DNA of 8,003 nucleotides from an uncultured Eubacteriales bacterium (lineage in GTDB: Bacteria; Bacillota; Clostridia; Oscillospirales; CAG-272), in the NCBI GenBank assembly GCA_900546315.1, contig URCP01000118.1:1-8003 (forward strand), read 5' to 3'. The position numbers and the translations under genes are program-made. This document shows positions 5,695-8,003 of this stretch, piece after piece (positions within the stretch are counted from its first letter, which is position 1; every line of letters starts with the position of its first letter). Below the pieces are notes generated by a model. That model did not search any database. It saw nothing but the letters and a program-made list of their open reading frames with translations, and was not told where the DNA came from.

Positions 5695-5714
5695 CGTGAT
5701 ATATAGTGTATAAT
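5686..5714 (+). promoter_or_regulatory. Perfect consensus sigma-A promoter of the lipoprotein gene
   Basis: TTGACA (5686-5691), a 17-nt spacer and TATAAT (5709-5714) match the consensus at every hexamer position. Transcription would start near 5721, giving a 33-nt leader with GGAGG at 5738-5742 ahead of ATG 5754. Such a strong promoter usually needs a repressor, consistent with the overlapping palindromes. Confidence 0.85.
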
Positions 5715-5753
5715 TGAATCATAGAAATATCACTTCCGGAGGGAGACACACTC

Positions 5754-7958
5754 ATGCGCAAGACTATCGCTCTCATTCTAACTATAACCATGATTTTCAG
5801 CCTCATATCCTGCGCGAAGGAAAACGTCGACAATGATGTCTACATATCCGACTACACAGACCTGTTGGGTGTGACCATCTCCGAAAGCAGGTATAACTCC
5901 GCTTATCTTGACTATGACGGCAATATCTTTCTCCCCGTGCTTGCCGAAACCGCCGACGAGAGAATCGACCGCGGCGAAAACAACTCTCTTATGCTCCTCT
6001 CATATGACCAGGTCGAAGAGATAACGTCGATAAGCACGTCCGAAGAAAACCGGAATATGATTATAGATAACGTCTGCGGCACAAAGGATGGCAGCATTGT
6101 CGGATTTTTCAATGAGTTGTATTTTTCAGACGAGATAAATACAGACCCGATGACCGGAGAAGAAAAGGACGGGATAACCTACTCTCAGACATTCTTCGTA
6201 AAATTCTCCCCGGACGGCGAAGTGGTATTCAGAAAGAATTTCAGCTACGATCTCCCCGAACCGCTGACCGGACTACACACCGACAGGGGCGAAATGATCG
6301 CCGACGACGAAGGCTATATCTTTTTCCGGAACAGCAATCTCGGCGAGCTGTTCGTCTTCTCACCTGACGGGGAGTTCCTGTTCACGCTCGACTCACCGTC
6401 AGAATTTACACCCGCCGAGTTCAACCGGCTCTTCCGCGGATCTGACGGGAAGGTCAGGTATTTATACGCCAAAGACCGCGAGGAATACGCGTCGGTCGCG
6501 ATAGACATAAACGGTCAGTGCTACGGCGAGGAAACGCCTTTTATGAAGATCAGCTATAGAGACGAAAAACTCCTCGTCAGCGTCACGGGCGAGCCGTTCG
6601 TCTATGACAGCTATGGTCTTTACTCGATGGTCGACGGAGAAAAGACCGAGCTTTTCAGCTGGGTCTCGGTCGCGGTCGACGGCACGGCTCTGCGTGAGGT
6701 CGTAATCAGGTCGACGGAGGATATAACCGTCTGTACACAGGACGAGGGCGGATACCTCTACGCACGGATAACTAAAGTGAACGGCTCAGAAGTCCCTGAG
6801 ATCGTCACCCTGAACCTCGCGATAGACACATCGGTCGGCATGCGTATGCTCGAGAGCTTCACGAAAGCCGCCGCGATATTCAACCGCACCGAAAAGAATT
6901 ACAGAATAGAACTCCTCGAATACACGACCGACGAGGGCGGCTTCACAGCCGGACAGAAGCTCGCGCGGGACATCTCGTCCGGGAAGCGGATCGACATGGT
7001 GGCTTTTCTCGGCGACCTGTCGTATGAACTGCTCGAAAAGAACGATATGTTCATTGACCTGTATCCATTGATTGACGCCGACCCGGAGATTTCCCGCGAG
7101 GACTTTCTCCCGTGCGTCACTACCGCCGCGGAGGCGTCGGACGGCGGGCTGTACAGATTCATAAACAACTTCTATATAAACACAATGCTGATAAGCTCCG
7201 GATACGCGGAAACCGTCGGGAACTGGAACATCGACGCCCTCAGAAAGCTGAACGGCTCGCTCGCGGATAACGAATATCTTATGTCGCCGAATTCCGACAC
7301 AGACCCCGGATTATATCTTTTCGGTCTGCTCATGCCGTATATGCTCGATGAATTCATTGACTATGAAAAGCGAGAATGTGACTTCACCGGTCTTGCCGAC
7401 CTGCTCGATTTCTGCCGTGAGGCAAAGATAAACACAAACGGCAGCGAAGGCTTTGAAAGAGTTCTGGCACAGTCGACCACATCCGACATAGATATGCTTC
7501 TGTTCGACATGACCGTGAGCCTGCCGGATTCGGAGATCATCGGATATCCGGGCACAGATTGCGCGGCTGGAAGCTTTATCACGCCGATAGACTCGCTGTC
7601 AATAACGAAATACTGCCCTGCCCCTGACGCCGCGTGGCGCTTCTGCCGGTCTATAATTGATTTCCAGAAAAAGAACTGTACATACAGCGCGGCGGACAAC
7701 AGTTATCACTATCCGTTCGGTCTTCCGTGCACATGGGAGAACTTCGGGCTTCTCGATGAACAATCCTCGCACTATGACCACTACGTCAGCTATTTCACTT
7801 TCAGGGACAGCAACGGAGAGGAGCACTCCGCGTACAACTCAAGATATGAGAAAAAAGGCTCAGAACCGCTGTCCGGCGGCGCCGTCCTAGAACGGACAAA
7901 AAAGGATACAGCGACACTTAAGGCAACACCGCACAATCAAAAGAAAGTAAATCAGTGA
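5754..7958 (+). CDS. Lipoprotein with propeller-like N-terminal region and extracellular solute-binding (SBP) domain
   Basis: The 734-residue protein begins with a lipoprotein signal: basic MRK, hydrophobic stretch, and lipobox LISC with Cys20, so it should be anchored on the outer face of the membrane. Residues about 45-348 hold repeated beta-rich units with an (S/D)-x-(D/E)-G turn (near 55, 112, 154, 186, 205, 231 and 331) followed by hydrophobic strands, like irregular beta-propeller blades. From about 349 the sequence reads like a type 1 ABC sugar-binding protein: VTLNLAIDTSVG, then FTKAAAIFNR followed by Asn-Tyr-Arg-Ile, FIDLYPLIDADPEISREDFLP, and a glycine-rich YRFINNFYINT segment. It is about 300 residues longer than a simple SBP. 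The likely role is to bind a carbohydrate and hand it to a CUT-type permease, none of which is in the window, or to sense it. GGAGGGAG (5738-5745) supports the start. The last 38 residues (from about 697) are Lys/Thr/Ser-rich and do not look like the rest, so the 3' end may be altered. Confidence 0.8.
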   Translation: MRKTIALILTITMIFSLISCAKENVDNDVYISDYTDLLGVTISESRYNSAYLDYDGNIFLPVLAETADERIDRGENNSLMLLSYDQVEEITSISTSEENRNMIIDNVCGTKDGSIVGFFNELYFSDEINTDPMTGEEKDGITYSQTFFVKFSPDGEVVFRKNFSYDLPEPLTGLHTDRGEMIADDEGYIFFRNSNLGELFVFSPDGEFLFTLDSPSEFTPAEFNRLFRGSDGKVRYLYAKDREEYASVAIDINGQCYGEETPFMKISYRDEKLLVSVTGEPFVYDSYGLYSMVDGEKTELFSWVSVAVDGTALREVVIRSTEDITVCTQDEGGYLYARITKVNGSEVPEIVTLNLAIDTSVGMRMLESFTKAAAIFNRTEKNYRIELLEYTTDEGGFTAGQKLARDISSGKRIDMVAFLGDLSYELLEKNDMFIDLYPLIDADPEISREDFLPCVTTAAEASDGGLYRFINNFYINTMLISSGYAETVGNWNIDALRKLNGSLADNEYLMSPNSDTDPGLYLFGLLMPYMLDEFIDYEKRECDFTGLADLLDFCREAKINTNGSEGFERVLAQSTTSDIDMLLFDMTVSLPDSEIIGYPGTDCAAGSFITPIDSLSITKYCPAPDAAWRFCRSIIDFQKKNCTYSAADNSYHYPFGLPCTWENFGLLDEQSSHYDHYVSYFTFRDSNGEEHSAYNSRYEKKGSEPLSGGAVLERTKKDTATLKATPHNQKKVNQ

Positions 7959-8003
7959 TGCGAAACGATGGCAAATATGATAGATTCTGCCCGTTTCAGT
8001 CCG
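7958..8003 (+). CDS. Possible start of a downstream ORF (partial, weak)
   Basis: An ATG at 7958 overlaps the preceding TGA by one base and opens a frame, Met-Arg-Asn-Asp-Gly-Lys-Tyr-Asp, to the window edge. Another frame starts at ATG 7968 (Met-Ala-Asn-Met-Ile-Asp). Neither has a good Shine-Dalgarno; the upstream bases are A-rich with only GAAAG-like matches. No product is recognised. It may be a real gene, part of an inserted element, or nothing. Confidence 0.2.
   Translation, partial: MRNDGKYDRFCPFQS

Noticed and set aside
7842..7890. Frameshift in the lipoprotein gene at the A6 run
   Set aside because: Both alternative frames give Arg-rich or short, stop-terminated peptides and no better SBP C-terminus.

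Overview
The window looks like chromosomal DNA of an anaerobic Firmicute, probably an uncultured gut-type member of the Clostridia (Oscillospirales/Ruminococcaceae-like). This rests on AGGAGG-type ribosome binding sites, sigma-A-type promoters, moderately GC-rich codon use with frequent ATA isoleucine codons, a paired heterodimeric ABC exporter, and a lipoprotein that joins a propeller-like region to a solute-binding domain. The placement is inferred from protein style only. No rRNA, tRNA, CRISPR array or complete mobile element is visible.

Left edge (1-404). A minus-strand gene begins at the extreme left; only four codons are inside the window, with a clear Shine-Dalgarno and a probable promoter. 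Directly behind that promoter lies a plus-strand remnant of about 60 codons from the C-terminus of a MATE-family efflux protein, with no start and an in-frame stop at its left end. Then come a good extended -10 promoter, a short leader and a terminator-like hairpin that stands between the promoter and the next gene.

Exporter operon (405-4120). Two half-size ABC exporter genes overlap by one base (TGATG). The first has Asp at the catalytic Glu position of Walker B, and the second has FSAGQ instead of the canonical signature. This is the pattern of heterodimeric multidrug-type exporters with one degenerate and one consensus ATP site (BmrCD, LmrCD, TM287/288 type). A perfect 14-bp stem with a 3-nt loop sits in the last codons of the first gene, ten bases before the Shine-Dalgarno of the second.

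Convergent junction (4113-4264). Nearly the whole stretch is inverted repeat: a long two-way terminator that includes the stop codon of the second exporter gene, a nested 55-nt palindrome of unknown role, and a small hairpin against the stop of the oppositely oriented gene.

Sugar module (4265-7958). A minus-strand cytoplasmic (alpha/alpha)6 glycoside hydrolase-like protein (GH63/mannosylglycerate-hydrolase-like) and a plus-strand lipoprotein diverge from a 253-bp intergenic region. Each has a near-perfect or perfect sigma-A promoter, and each promoter carries a different operator-like palindrome. The likely logic is capture of a carbohydrate at the surface and hydrolysis of a small glycoside inside the cell, but no permease gene is present and the substrate is not readable. 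The last 38 residues of the lipoprotein look unlike the rest, and a small ORF start overlaps its stop, which hints at a disrupted 3' end. Nothing here is clearly a new system; the best leads are the regulatory structures and the lipoprotein architecture.
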